Program-made: the position numbers and the translations under genes
The notes under the pieces: model-generated
The model's input: only the letters and a program-made list of their open reading frames with translations
Databases searched by the model: none
Told to the model about the DNA's origin: nothing
Assembly (NCBI RefSeq): GCF_007000325.2
Contig: NZ_CP117267.1
Coordinates: 2,604,001-2,668,000, forward strand
Length of the DNA stretch: 64,000 bases
DNA from: Rhizobium rhododendri
GTDB taxonomy: Bacteria; Pseudomonadota; Alphaproteobacteria; Rhizobiales; Rhizobiaceae
Direction of reading: 5' to 3'
In this document: positions 53,004 to 62,329 of the stretch, in pieces
Layout: each line of letters begins with the position of its first letter
Position numbering within the stretch: position 1 is the first letter of the stretch

Positions 53004-53930
53004 TTACATCAGCACGAAATTGGTGGGCGTCGGCAGCGGTGGCAGATCCGTCTCGCCCATGGCTTCTCGCAGATTGTGCTCGATAGCATCGGCAAGCGCA
53101 CCGATCGGCAAAGCATTCGCCTCCTTGCTGAACGGATTTTCGAGCTCGTCACCGAGCGCATCGAGGCCGAAGAAGGTGTAGGCGATGACCGCCGCCGCAA
53201 ACGGCGTTCCCCAGCCGAGCACGTCGACCGAACCGAACGGCATTAGGAAGCAAAACAGATAGGCCGTGCGATGAACCAGCAGCGTGTAGGCAAACGGCAA
53301 CGGCGTGTTTCGGATGCGCTCGCAGGTCGCCGGCACAATTGCCATGTCGGTGATTGTCCTGTCGAGCATCTGGTACTGGATATCTGTTATCCGGTCGCTC
53401 GCCCGCATTCTTGCCAGATCGGCCGACATCAGCCGCATCAGCATTTCAGGCCTGTTCGATGCAGCGTGATAGAGGGGCTGGACATCGTCCGGCAATAGCC
53501 GCTCGACCTTGCTCTGGTCGCCCTCCGGCCGAAGATGCTGGACAAGCGCATGTGGCATGGCCATGGCCAGCGTCAGCAGGCTACGCCTGACCCGCCGCCC
53601 CTCCTCGCCGTGCAAGGCTTCCAGCAGCAAGGTCTGGCGCGAAAACGTCCGTGCCGCGTAGACCAGTTGTCCCCAGCTGTGCCGCGCCTCCCACCAGCGT
53701 TGATAGCAGGCGTTGTTGCGGAACGACAGAAACACCGAAAGCGCTGTGCCGAGCACGGCGAACGGCACGCCGCTGACCGACAGGATCATGCCCGGTCGCT
53801 CGTGATGGCCCCAGGTGATGAGGCAGGACATAACGAAAATCACGATGATCTGCGGCAAGATGCGGGGAACGATCGATCCACGCATGATGAAGAATAGCGG
53901 GAGTAGCCCCGGGCGCTCGCGGACGATCAT
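53004..53930 (-). CDS. Bestrophin-family anion channel protein (308 aa)
   Basis: Bacterial bestrophin (YneE/RFP-TM). Family marks: SVSGVPFAVLGTALSVFLSFRNNACYQRWWEARHSWG in pieces, the RWWEAR block, and the C-terminal FFGLDALGDELENPFSKEANALPI. Four hydrophobic regions fit the pentameric channel fold. It is upstream of the ECF gene on the same strand with 65 bp between. Confidence 0.92.
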   Translation of the reverse strand: MIVRERPGLLPLFFIMRGSIVPRILPQIIVIFVMSCLITWGHHERPGMILSVSGVPFAVLGTALSVFLSFRNNACYQRWWEARHSWGQLVYAARTFSRQTLLLEALHGEEGRRVRRSLLTLAMAMPHALVQHLRPEGDQSKVERLLPDDVQPLYHAASNRPEMLMRLMSADLARMRASDRITDIQYQMLDRTITDMAIVPATCERIRNTPLPFAYTLLVHRTAYLFCFLMPFGSVDVLGWGTPFAAAVIAYTFFGLDALGDELENPFSKEANALPIGALADAIEHNLREAMGETDLPPLPTPTNFVLM

Positions 53931-54143
53931 GGTGGATGCTCTGTTGGGGCTGCCTGTACACCACCCTTACCGGATAAAGATAGGCTGCCTAACCGATATT
54001 GGCACAAACGGTGCACTGGGGGTATGCGCCCATTTGTCGCCTCACACGGGAGGCAATGCCGCCAGACTGCAATATCGGATATACACGAGACCTCGGATAA
54101 ATATCCGCCAAACCTACCCCCCCAGACCTAAAGACTGAGGATC

Positions 54144-54170
54144 GCTCCGCCAGTTGTTACCTGACGGAGC
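54144..54170 (-). terminator. Hairpin after msrA
   Basis: GCTCCGCCAG (54144-54153) can pair with CTGACGGAGC (54161-54170), fully paired as RNA on the minus strand with one G-U pair, 7-nt loop. It lies 13 bp after the msrA stop. The T run after it is weak. Confidence 0.5.
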
Positions 54171-54182
54171 GGTGGCCTTCGA

Positions 54183-54920
54183 TCAGTTGCTGGCGGTCAC
54201 CAGTACCGGTTCGGCACGATAGTCCTTGGGGAACATGCGCTTCAGGTCATCGATTTTCGGTATGTCGTTGATGGCGATGTAGGGATATGTCGGGTGGGTC
54301 GTCAGGAAATTCTGATGATAAGTCTCGGCCGGATAGAAGCTCTTTCCCGGCTCGATCTTCGTGACGACAGCCTCACCGAAAACGTGTGCCTTGTTCAGTT
54401 GATCGATATAGGCCTTGGCGACGCGCGCCTGTTCAGGCGTGGTCGGAAAGATTGCCGAGCGGTACTGGGTGCCGCTGTCTGGCCCCTGGCGGTTCAATTC
54501 CGTTGGATCGTGGGCGACGGAGAAGTAGATCTGCAGCAGATGGCCGAGGCTGATCTTGTGCGGATCGAAGACCACCTTCACGGTCTCGGCATGGCCCGTG
54601 CTGCCGGTGCTGACAGTCTCGTATTCAGCGGTATTCTTCGCGCCACCGGCATAACCGGACACCGCGCTGACGACGCCGTCGACATGCTGGAAGACGCCCT
54701 GCACGCCCCAGAAACAGCCCCCGGCGAGCGCGATTGTCTCGGTGCCGGAACCCGGCGCTGCGTCGATAGTGGCTTTCGGAATCTCTCGGGCTTCGCCGGC
54801 CTGGGAAGGTGTGAAATGCAGCACAGTGCCGCCGACCAGAAGGACCGCAACAGCGGTGCCGGCCCGTCGGCCATATCGGGACAAGGCTTCGCGCATGGAA
54901 TATTTCAAAGTCATCGTCAT
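54183..54920 (-). CDS. msrA: Exported peptide methionine sulfoxide reductase A (245 aa)
   Basis: Reduces the S epimer of methionine sulfoxide. Catalytic C69 lies in GGCFWGVQGVFQHV, followed by GYAGG, GHAETVKVVFDP and the conserved QYRSAIF and YHQNFL. An N-terminal stretch of about 42 residues with basic residues and a hydrophobic helix (GTAVAVLLVGGTVLHF) predicts export or membrane anchoring, so it protects envelope proteins. It is 87 bp downstream of msrB on the same strand. Confidence 0.93.
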   Translation of the reverse strand: MTMTLKYSMREALSRYGRRAGTAVAVLLVGGTVLHFTPSQAGEAREIPKATIDAAPGSGTETIALAGGCFWGVQGVFQHVDGVVSAVSGYAGGAKNTAEYETVSTGSTGHAETVKVVFDPHKISLGHLLQIYFSVAHDPTELNRQGPDSGTQYRSAIFPTTPEQARVAKAYIDQLNKAHVFGEAVVTKIEPGKSFYPAETYHQNFLTTHPTYPYIAINDIPKIDDLKRMFPKDYRAEPVLVTASN

Positions 54921-55007
54921 GGAAGATCTCCCGTTAGCCGGAGGTGAATGCGTAGGCCTGAAGTCTGAGCCCAAATGCTGGGCGGAATTGGCGTTTCAAG
55001 AGGTGCG

Positions 55008-55502
55008 TCACGCAGATGATGCCTGGAACGTCATGGCGATGCCGTTCATGCAGTAGCGAAGGCCGGTCGGCTTGGGGCCGTCGTTGAAGACATGGCCGAT
55101 ATGGCTGCCGCAACGGGCACAATGCACGGCGTTGCGGACCATGCCGTAGGACGTATCCTTGACGGACCCGACGGCTTTTGGCAACGGTTGCCAGAAACTG
55201 GGCCAGCCCGTGCCGCTCTCGAACTTAGTCTCCGAGGAAAACAGGGGTAGTTCGCAACCGGCGCAGGCAAATCTTCCCTTACGGTGTTCTTCGAGCAGCG
55301 GGCTGGTGAAGGGGCGTTCCGTGCCCTCGTTGCGCAGAACCTCGTATTGTTCTGCGGTCAAAAGCTTGTGCCATTGCGCATCGGTATGGGTTATGGGAAA
55401 CGTTGCGGCAGCAGCAGTCCCCAGCGATCCGTTCCAGCTCCGCGCGGAAAACACCGCCGCACCGGTCGCCACAGTCATCAGCAATGCGCGTCTCGTCTGC
55501 AT
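55008..55502 (-). CDS. msrB: Exported peptide methionine sulfoxide reductase B (164 aa)
   Basis: Reduces the R epimer of methionine sulfoxide. Zinc ligands C80, C83, C128 and C131 (CAGC and CARC) and catalytic C151 in RYCMN are present; the usual motif is RYCIN. The N-terminus ([20 protein letters not shown]) looks like a Tat-type or related signal. The ATG at 55502 with GGGAGGA is preferred to one 9 codons upstream. A candidate ECF promoter (GTAAC-N17-CGTAT) lies upstream. Confidence 0.93.
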   Translation of the reverse strand: MQTRRALLMTVATGAAVFSARSWNGSLGTAAAATFPITHTDAQWHKLLTAEQYEVLRNEGTERPFTSPLLEEHRKGRFACAGCELPLFSSETKFESGTGWPSFWQPLPKAVGSVKDTSYGMVRNAVHCARCGSHIGHVFNDGPKPTGLRYCMNGIAMTFQASSA

Positions 55503-55536
55503 TCTGGTCCTCCCGGTTTTATTCATCATACAGCAG

Positions 55537-55563
55537 ATACGAACGCGGCCGTGGTTTTGTTAC
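55537..55563 (-). promoter_or_regulatory. Candidate ECF-type promoter of msrB-msrA
   Basis: On the minus strand GTAAC (55563-55559) and CGTAT (55541-55537) are 17 nt apart, 34 nt upstream of the msrB start. GTAAC-type -35 boxes are used by alphaproteobacterial ECF sigma factors that control Msr genes (from memory, SigF/EcfF type). The -10 and spacing equal those before the ECF gene at 52938. Confidence 0.5.
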
Positions 55564-55626
55564 ACAAAGCCGCGTGAGACACAGAAATGTGACCGCTATC
55601 CAGGCGAGGCCTCGGCAATACGGGGA

Positions 55627-55836
55627 TCAATAGTGCGGCGGTTTCGCGTTGGCCGGCGCCTCGGCAGTTTCTTCGTCGAGCGTCATGAAACGCTCGACCA
55701 GACGTTCGAGCTTGTAGCGGGTTTCCTCGACCACCTTCCACTGCGCCGTCAGCTGGTCGGAGAGTTCGTCGATGGTCTTTGCCTGGTAGGCAACAACTTC
55801 CTCAAGCTGGGTAATGCGGCTTTCCTGGTCAGACAT
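55627..55836 (-). CDS. slyX: SlyX family protein (69 aa)
   Basis: Short coiled-coil protein: ITQLEEVVAYQAKTIDELSDQ is the SlyX heptad region, followed by a proline-rich C-terminal tail ending in KPPHY, the family hallmark. Start at 55836 chosen over a longer frame. Function not known. Divergent from the YdeP-type oxidoreductase. Confidence 0.88.
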   Translation of the reverse strand: MSDQESRITQLEEVVAYQAKTIDELSDQLTAQWKVVEETRYKLERLVERFMTLDEETAEAPANAKPPHY

Positions 55837-55993
55837 CTCGGCTTCCTTTCGATCGTGCCATGGCGGCGACACACCAGCTTTCGGCCCGGTTGGCAAGAGC
55901 CGCCCCAATCTTGCAGCGGACCCTCCATCTCGGTGGAACTGATGGCCTCGAGGCAAGTTACGAAACGCGGCCTTGTGCAAGCGGGAGATGATA

Positions 55994-58351
55994 ATGTCCG
56001 ACACTCCGAAAATCGAACCGAACGATGCTCCAGCCGGCGGATGGGGGTCGGTCAGATCGCTGGCCCATCAGGCGCGGGAAAACGGCCAGCCGCTCAGCGT
56101 CGTTGCAGGTCTCGCCAAGCAGAACAAGGCCGATGGCTTTGCCTGCGTCAGCTGCGCCTGGGCAAAGCCCGCCAAGCCTCACCCGGCCGAGTTCTGCGAA
56201 AATGGCGCCAAGGCGACATTCTGGGAACTGGCCGCCGCGCGCGCCGACGCGGATTTCTTCGCGCAGCACACGGTCACCGAATTGCGCGGCTGGAGCGACT
56301 ATGATCTCGAAAATGCCGGCCGACTGATGCAGCCGATGCGCTACGATGCCGCGAGCGACCACTATGTTCCCGTCTCATGGGACGAGGCCTTTTCAGCCAT
56401 CGGCCGCGAGCTGAAGGCAATCCGTGCAGTCGATCCCAACAAGGTCGTGTTCTACGCCTCCGGCCGGGCCTCGCTGGAAACATCCTACATGTATCAGCTG
56501 ATGGCTCGGGTTTATGGCACCAACAACCTGCCTGACAGCTCCAACATGTGCCATGAATCCACCTCTGTCGCACTTCCGGAGAGCATTGGGATTCCCGTCG
56601 GAACGGTGCGGCTGGACGACTTCGAGACGGCGGAAGCATTCTTTTTCTTCGGCCACAATACAGGCTCCAATGCGCCGCGCATGCTGCACCAGCTGCAGGA
56701 AGCAGTAAAGCGCGGCGCCGAGATCGTCACCTTCAATCCGCTGAAGGAACGCGGGCTGGAGCGGTTCGTCAATCCGCAAAGCCCGCTCCAGATGGCCACC
56801 AACCATGCCACCGAGATCAGCAGCCAGTATCACCAGGTCAAGGCCGGTGGCGACATTGCTGCTATAACCGGAATCTGCAAGGCACTGCTGGCAACAGACG
56901 ACGCCGACCTCGCATCCGGCGGGAACGGCGTCCTCGACCGCGAATTTCTGGCAGAACACACCCACGGCGCCGGAGAATTCATCGACTACGTCAGGTCTCA
57001 GAACTGGGACGTCCTCGTTCGGGAATCAGGCCTGCCAATTGCCGCAATGGTCCAGGCGGCGGATACCTATAGTCGCGCCAAATCCGTCATCGGCATCTAC
57101 GGCATGGGACTGACCCAGCACAAGCTCGGCGTCCAGGCGGTCCAGATGCTGGTCAACCTGCTTCTGCTGCGCGGCAATATCGGCCGGCCCGGCGCCGGCA
57201 TCTGCCCAGTACGCGGCCACTCGAATGTCCAGGGCCAGCGTACGGTCGGCATTTCGGAAAAGACCAAGCTGGTTCCGCTGGACAGGCTGAAGGAACTCTA
57301 CCACTTCGAGCCGCCTTACGAGGATGGACTGACAACCGTTGATGCTTGCCAGTCGATCATCAAGGGCGATGTCGAAGGCTTCATCGGGCTCGGTGGTAAT
57401 TTCCTTCGCGCCGTACCGGAGCGGGAAGTGATGGAGGAGCGCTGGCCGGCCATGCGCCTGACAGTGCAGATCGCCACCCGGCTCAACCGTGGCCAGCTGT
57501 TCAACGGCAGCGTCTCCTACCTCCTGCCGTGCCTTGGCAGAACCGAGATCGACGAGCAGGCAAGCGGTCCTCAGGCTGTCAGCGTCGAGGACAGCACGTC
57601 CTGCATCCACGGCTCCAGAGGTTTTCACGCTCCGGCAGGGCCCGGGCTCTATTCCGAAACGAAAATCGTTGCCGGGATCGCCAAGGCCACCCTGCCCGAC
57701 AATCCAGACATCCCGTGGGACGAGTGGGTGAATGATTACGCTAGGGTCCGCGACGCCATAGAGGCGACCTACCCGAAGATATTCAAGGATTTCAACAAGC
57801 GGCTGTTTACCCCCGGCGGCTTTGAAAAACCGCTCGCCGCCCGCGAGCGCGACTGGCAGACGGACACGGGCAAGGCAAATTTCAAAGTGCCGACCGCACT
57901 GTCGGCAAGTTTCGCAGAAGACCACGCCGACATTTTCCGGCTGATGACGCTACGCAGCAACGACCAGTTCAACACGACCGTCTATGGCTATAGCGACCGC
58001 TTTCGCGGCGTCGAAGGCACCCGCATGGTGATATTCCTCAACGTGGCGGACATGCAGAGGCTCGGCATCGCCAAGGACGACACTGTGTCGTTGGTCACCG
58101 CTACCGATGACAATATCGTCCGCCGGCTGGATGGCCTGCGCGCCGTCCCACACAGCATCCCTGAAGGGTGCTGCGGCGCGTATTATCCCGAGTGCAACTC
58201 CTTGATACCGCTCTGGCAACATGCCGAAAAGAGCAAGGTGCCCGCCGCCAAATCCGTCCCGGTTTACATCGTAAAGGACGGAAGCAAGCTCGCGCCGATG
58301 CCAGTTTACAGCCGGATTAATGCCAGTCAGCCGGTCGGCATCGAGACCTGA
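55994..58351 (+). CDS. FdhF/YdeP-family molybdopterin oxidoreductase (785 aa)
   Basis: Bis-MGD-type molybdoenzyme of the YdeP group. Visible are the N-terminal GFACVSCAWAKP and AEFCENGAKA blocks, which give three cysteines rather than the classical four of an Fe4S4 site, SSNMCHESTSVALPESIGI near the metal site, and C-terminal MGD-binding LRSNDQFNTTVYGYSDRFRG. No signal peptide, so cytoplasmic. YdeP is linked to acid resistance in E. coli; the reaction is unknown. The ATG at 55994 follows GGGAGA. Monocistronic. Confidence 0.9.
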   Translation: MSDTPKIEPNDAPAGGWGSVRSLAHQARENGQPLSVVAGLAKQNKADGFACVSCAWAKPAKPHPAEFCENGAKATFWELAAARADADFFAQHTVTELRGWSDYDLENAGRLMQPMRYDAASDHYVPVSWDEAFSAIGRELKAIRAVDPNKVVFYASGRASLETSYMYQLMARVYGTNNLPDSSNMCHESTSVALPESIGIPVGTVRLDDFETAEAFFFFGHNTGSNAPRMLHQLQEAVKRGAEIVTFNPLKERGLERFVNPQSPLQMATNHATEISSQYHQVKAGGDIAAITGICKALLATDDADLASGGNGVLDREFLAEHTHGAGEFIDYVRSQNWDVLVRESGLPIAAMVQAADTYSRAKSVIGIYGMGLTQHKLGVQAVQMLVNLLLLRGNIGRPGAGICPVRGHSNVQGQRTVGISEKTKLVPLDRLKELYHFEPPYEDGLTTVDACQSIIKGDVEGFIGLGGNFLRAVPEREVMEERWPAMRLTVQIATRLNRGQLFNGSVSYLLPCLGRTEIDEQASGPQAVSVEDSTSCIHGSRGFHAPAGPGLYSETKIVAGIAKATLPDNPDIPWDEWVNDYARVRDAIEATYPKIFKDFNKRLFTPGGFEKPLAARERDWQTDTGKANFKVPTALSASFAEDHADIFRLMTLRSNDQFNTTVYGYSDRFRGVEGTRMVIFLNVADMQRLGIAKDDTVSLVTATDDNIVRRLDGLRAVPHSIPEGCCGAYYPECNSLIPLWQHAEKSKVPAAKSVPVYIVKDGSKLAPMPVYSRINASQPVGIET

Positions 58352-58554
58352 CAGCGAGCGATCCGAGCTTCCCGGAAAGCGATCCGGGGAGCCACTCGCA
58401 AGACATTTTGCGACAATCCGGCGAAACTCTAAATGGCCGTGTGGCTGTTATTCAACTGACATGAGCGAGCACTAGAGAGAGCGGCAAGAAGCGCCGGCCT
58501 CCTCTGGAGCGCCGCTTACCGAAGGCGCTTCCATCTTTATTTCGGAGACGCCGC

Positions 58555-59391
58555 ATGAAAATCATCCAGATTACCGACACCCATGTCAGCCCCGGAAAGC
58601 CGCATTTCAACGGTAACTGGGAACCACTGGCACGCTGGATCAACGACAGCGGCGCCGATCTCGTGATCCACACCGGCGACCTCAGCGTCGACGGCGCCGA
58701 CAAGGACGAGGACCTCGTCTTCTCGATGGATCTGATGCGGCAGGTTGCCGTGCCGATGCTGATTGTCCCCGGCAATCATGATGTCGGCCATCTCCCGGGT
58801 TCGGCCCAGCCCGTCAATGCCGAGCGGCTGGCCCGCTGGCGGCGCCTCGTCGGCCCCGACCGCTGGGTTGAAGATCGAGGCAATTGGCGCCTGATCGGTC
58901 TCAACAGCCAGTTGATGGGCTTTGAGGATGGCGAGGACGAAGCCCAGTTCGAATGGCTGGAAACAACGCTTGCCAGCCGGGGCGACCGCCGCGTCGCGAT
59001 CTTCGCCCACAAGCCGCTCTTCGTAGACACGCCGGACGAGGGCGACACCGGTTACTGGAGCGTCCGGCCGAACCAGCGTCAGCGCCTCTACGATTTGATC
59101 GCCGCCCATGATGTTGCGCTGTTTGGCAGCGGTCACCTGCACTGGGCCTGGAAGGGCGGCTTCAAGACCACCTCCACCGTCTGGGCGCCACCGGCCGCCT
59201 TCATCCTCGACAAGATGGAACGCGAAATGCCCGGCGAACGCTTTGTCGGCGCCGCTATCCACACGTTTGCCGATGACGTCACCACCGAGCTTGTCGCGGT
59301 TCCCGGCATGACCGCCTATTTCCTCGACGATGTCGTTGAGGAGGTCTATCCCCAGGCAGCCCACAAGGTCGTCCGGGATGCGGCCCAATGA
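58555..59391 (+). CDS. Calcineurin-like metallophosphodiesterase (278 aa)
   Basis: Class III phosphodiesterase (CpdA/GpdQ family). Metal ligands appear in order: D8-x-H10 (ITDTHV), D42 in GDLS, N74-H75 in GNHD, FAHKPL and GSGHLHW. Length is close to that of the glycerophosphodiesterase GpdQ. No signal peptide, so it acts in the cytoplasm. Its stop overlaps the start of the ABC ATPase gene by 4 bp (ATGA), so it probably hydrolyses a phosphodiester brought in by that transporter; cAMP phosphodiesterase is the alternative. Confidence 0.87.
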   Translation: MKIIQITDTHVSPGKPHFNGNWEPLARWINDSGADLVIHTGDLSVDGADKDEDLVFSMDLMRQVAVPMLIVPGNHDVGHLPGSAQPVNAERLARWRRLVGPDRWVEDRGNWRLIGLNSQLMGFEDGEDEAQFEWLETTLASRGDRRVAIFAHKPLFVDTPDEGDTGYWSVRPNQRQRLYDLIAAHDVALFGSGHLHWAWKGGFKTTSTVWAPPAAFILDKMEREMPGERFVGAAIHTFADDVTTELVAVPGMTAYFLDDVVEEVYPQAAHKVVRDAAQ

Positions 59392-60551
59392 GCGCGCTTT
59401 CCCTTTCCGGCATTACCAAGTCCTTCGGTGACAACGCCATCCTCAAGGGCGTCAGCCTCGAGGTCGAGCCGGGCGAGTTCATCGCGCTGGTCGGCCCTTC
59501 CGGCTGCGGCAAGAGCACGCTGCTGCGCATCCTTGCCGGCCTCGATCATGCCGACAGCGGCGAGATCGTCATCGGCGGCAAGGAAATGTCCGGGACGGCG
59601 GCGGCCGACCGCAACATTGCGATGGTCTTCCAGTCCTATGCCCTCTATCCCCACCTGACCGCTGGCCAGAACATCGCGGTGCCGCTTGCCATGCGCCGGC
59701 TGTCTAGCAGCCAGCGCCTGCCCCTCATCGGCAATTTCATGCCCGGCCAGCGCAGCATCCGGAAGACGATCCAGGGCGACGTCGCCGAAATGGCGCGTTC
59801 GCTGAAGATCGACCACCTGCTCGATCGCAAGCCCGGCCAGATGTCCGGCGGCCAAAGGCAACGCGTCGCGCTGGCCCGTGCCATGGTCCGCCAGCCGAGC
59901 GTCTTCCTGATGGATGAGCCGCTGTCCAACCTCGATGCAAACCTGCGCGTCCATGCCCGCGGCGAGATCGTCGATCTCCACCGTCGCGCCGGCGTGCCGA
60001 CGGTCTACGTCACCCACGACCAGGCCGAGGCCCTGTCTATGGCCGACCGCGTCGCCGTCATGATCGGCGGCAACCTGCTGCAGCTTGCCACGCCGCAGGT
60101 CATCTATGACGACCCGGCCCATGTCGACGTTGCCCGCTTCGTCGGCCAGCCACGCATCAACCTGGTTCCGGCGCTGGCCGAGAACGGCATCGTCTCGTTC
60201 GGCGGCATCCGCATGACGCTCGCCGACAGCCACGTCGATGGCACCGACGTCACCATCGGCATTCGCCCCGAGTTCGTGCGCCTGTCGGACGTCGGCAAGG
60301 ATGCGCTTTCCGCCCGTGTCGAGCGCGTCGAATTCCTCGGCTCCGAGGTCATCGTCTACTGCAAGCTCGACGCCATCGGTGAAATCATGATCGCCAAGCT
60401 GACGCCGGCCGAAGCATCCGGCATTGCCGTCGGCAAGCCGGTGGGCATGATCCTCTCGCCCGACCGGGCAATGGTCTTTGCTGCTGATGGAAAACGCCTC
60501 GCCGCCGCTCACGTCAGCGTCGACGCGGTGCGGGAGCACGCCCATGGCTAG
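59388..60551 (+). CDS. CUT1-type ABC transporter ATP-binding protein, UgpC-like (387 aa)
   Basis: Walker [10 protein letters not shown] (about 37-45), Q-loop [12 protein letters not shown], signature [15 protein letters not shown], Walker [12 protein letters not shown], switch [15 protein letters not shown] and a MalK-type C-terminal domain (GIRPEFVRL). Between the Q-loop and the signature it carries about 25 residues more than usual ([19 protein letters not shown]...). Overlaps the phosphodiesterase upstream (ATGA) and the permease downstream by 8 bp. Confidence 0.92.
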   Translation: MSALSLSGITKSFGDNAILKGVSLEVEPGEFIALVGPSGCGKSTLLRILAGLDHADSGEIVIGGKEMSGTAAADRNIAMVFQSYALYPHLTAGQNIAVPLAMRRLSSSQRLPLIGNFMPGQRSIRKTIQGDVAEMARSLKIDHLLDRKPGQMSGGQRQRVALARAMVRQPSVFLMDEPLSNLDANLRVHARGEIVDLHRRAGVPTVYVTHDQAEALSMADRVAVMIGGNLLQLATPQVIYDDPAHVDVARFVGQPRINLVPALAENGIVSFGGIRMTLADSHVDGTDVTIGIRPEFVRLSDVGKDALSARVERVEFLGSEVIVYCKLDAIGEIMIAKLTPAEASGIAVGKPVGMILSPDRAMVFAADGKRLAAAHVSVDAVREHAHG

Positions 60552-61470
60552 CATCGCCTTCGACGCCGTTCCCGCAAAGAGGACGGCCGACATCCACGCC
60601 CGCAACGAAGCGCGCACCGCCTGGCTGCTCGCCTCGCCGGCCATCGTCTTGATGGTCGTCTTCGTGCTCTTGCCGGTGATTGCCGTCATCGGTCTCGGCT
60701 TTACCAATTTCGAACTCGGCATCGACAAGTTCCGGTTTGTCGGCCTGGACAACTACGCCCACCTCTTCAGCGACCGCACCTTCAAGAAGTCGTTGTGGAA
60801 TACGACGGTCTACACGGCCATCGTCGCGCCGGTCTCCATCATCCTCGGCCTTGGCGTAGCGCTTCTGATCGAGAGCGAGACGACGGCGCGCAGTTTCTTC
60901 CGCACCGCCTATTTCCTGCCGGTCGCCTCGCTGATCGTCGCCATGGCGACCGTCTGGCAATATCTGTTCCACCCCACCATCGGCCCTATCAATGCCATGC
61001 TGGCGATGGTCGGCATCCCGGGACCGAACTGGCTGGGATCGGCCGGCACCGTGCTCTACAGCCTGTCGATCATCGGCGTCTGGCAGTCGGTCGGCTTTAA
61101 CATGGTGCTGTTTCTGGCCGGCCTTACCGCCATCCCGCGCGAACTCTATGCCGCCGCCGAAGTCGACGGCGCACGCTCGGCGATTGATCGGTTCCGGCTT
61201 GTCACCTGGCCGATGCTGGCGCCGACGACGCTGTTCGTTACCACCATCAGCATCATCAATGCCGTCAAGGTATTCGAGACGGTCCAGACGCTGACCGACG
61301 GCGGCCCAAACAGGGCGTCGGAAGTCCTGCTCTTCACCATCTATCACGAGGGATTCGTCTACCTGCATGTCGGCTACGCCTCGGCGATGACCGTCGTCTT
61401 CCTCGTCATCCTGATGGTGCTCACCTTCCTGCAGTACAACGTCCTCGACAAGCGGGTGCACTACTCATGA
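60544..61470 (+). CDS. ABC transporter permease, UgpA-like (308 aa)
   Basis: MalF/UgpA-type permease with six main hydrophobic segments, FFRTAYFLPVASLIVAMATVW, and the coupling loop IPRELYAAAEVDGARS. It starts at 60544 inside the ATPase gene; a longer frame upstream has no family similarity. Its stop overlaps the next permease start by 4 bp. Confidence 0.92.
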   Translation: MASIAFDAVPAKRTADIHARNEARTAWLLASPAIVLMVVFVLLPVIAVIGLGFTNFELGIDKFRFVGLDNYAHLFSDRTFKKSLWNTTVYTAIVAPVSIILGLGVALLIESETTARSFFRTAYFLPVASLIVAMATVWQYLFHPTIGPINAMLAMVGIPGPNWLGSAGTVLYSLSIIGVWQSVGFNMVLFLAGLTAIPRELYAAAEVDGARSAIDRFRLVTWPMLAPTTLFVTTISIINAVKVFETVQTLTDGGPNRASEVLLFTIYHEGFVYLHVGYASAMTVVFLVILMVLTFLQYNVLDKRVHYS

Positions 61471-62303
61471 GCACAGCCACCTTCACCACCGGCCGCGCCA
61501 TCCGCCTGACAGTGCTGTCGCTCGGCGCGCTGGTCTTCCTGTCGCCCTACATCTTCATGCTGTCGGCGGCCGGCAAGACGCAGAGCGAGATCTTCACCTC
61601 GGCGCTGTCGCTGATACCGCAGACATTCTATTACGTTGCCAACTTCACCAAGGCCTTCAGCCGGGTGCCGATGGGCACGCTGTTGTGGAACGGCGTCCTC
61701 GTCTGCGGCCTGATCTTCTTTTTCCAGGTCATCGTCGCAATCCCCTGCGCCTATGCCATGGCCAAACTCAAGTTCCGCGCTGCAAAACTGATGATGGCGA
61801 TGGTCATGCTCGGGCTGCTGGTGCCGATCCACGCGACGGCCCTGCCGCTCTACGTCGCCTTCGACAGCGCCTCGCTGCTCAATAGCTACACCGCGTTGGT
61901 GGCGCCGTTCTCGATCTCGGTCTTTGCGATCTTCATGTTCCTGCAGTTCTTCCGCGCCATGCCGGACGACCTGATCCATGCCGCCCGTCTTGACGGCATG
62001 TCGGAGATCGGCATCGTTGCCCGGGTCATCGTGCCAAATGCCTGGCCGGCCGTCACCGCCTTCGCGATCTTCTCGGTGGTTGCCCACTGGAACGATCTCT
62101 ACTGGCCGCTGATTGTCATCAGCAAGCAGAGCTTTGCCACGCCGCCGCTCGGCCTGATGTATTTCCGCGCCGCCGAAGCCGGCGACGATTACGGCGCGCT
62201 GATGGCCGCCACCATGGTCATAACCCTTCCCCTCGTTGCCGCCTTCCTGCTCGCGCAAAAGCGCTTCGTCGAGGGAATTACCATGACCGGTCTCAAAGGC
62301 TGA
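61467..62303 (+). CDS. ABC transporter permease, UgpE-like (278 aa)
   Basis: MalG/UgpE-type permease: LSPYIFMLSAAGKTQSEIF near the N-terminus, IPCAYAMAKLKFRAAKLMM, the coupling loop LIHAARLDGMSEIGI and WNDLYWPLIVISKQ near the C-terminus. Overlaps the upstream permease by 4 bp (ATGA). Confidence 0.92.
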   Translation: MSTATFTTGRAIRLTVLSLGALVFLSPYIFMLSAAGKTQSEIFTSALSLIPQTFYYVANFTKAFSRVPMGTLLWNGVLVCGLIFFFQVIVAIPCAYAMAKLKFRAAKLMMAMVMLGLLVPIHATALPLYVAFDSASLLNSYTALVAPFSISVFAIFMFLQFFRAMPDDLIHAARLDGMSEIGIVARVIVPNAWPAVTAFAIFSVVAHWNDLYWPLIVISKQSFATPPLGLMYFRAAEAGDDYGALMAATMVITLPLVAAFLLAQKRFVEGITMTGLKG

Positions 62304-62329
62304 CCGGTCGTCAAACAGGAGAACGCTCG

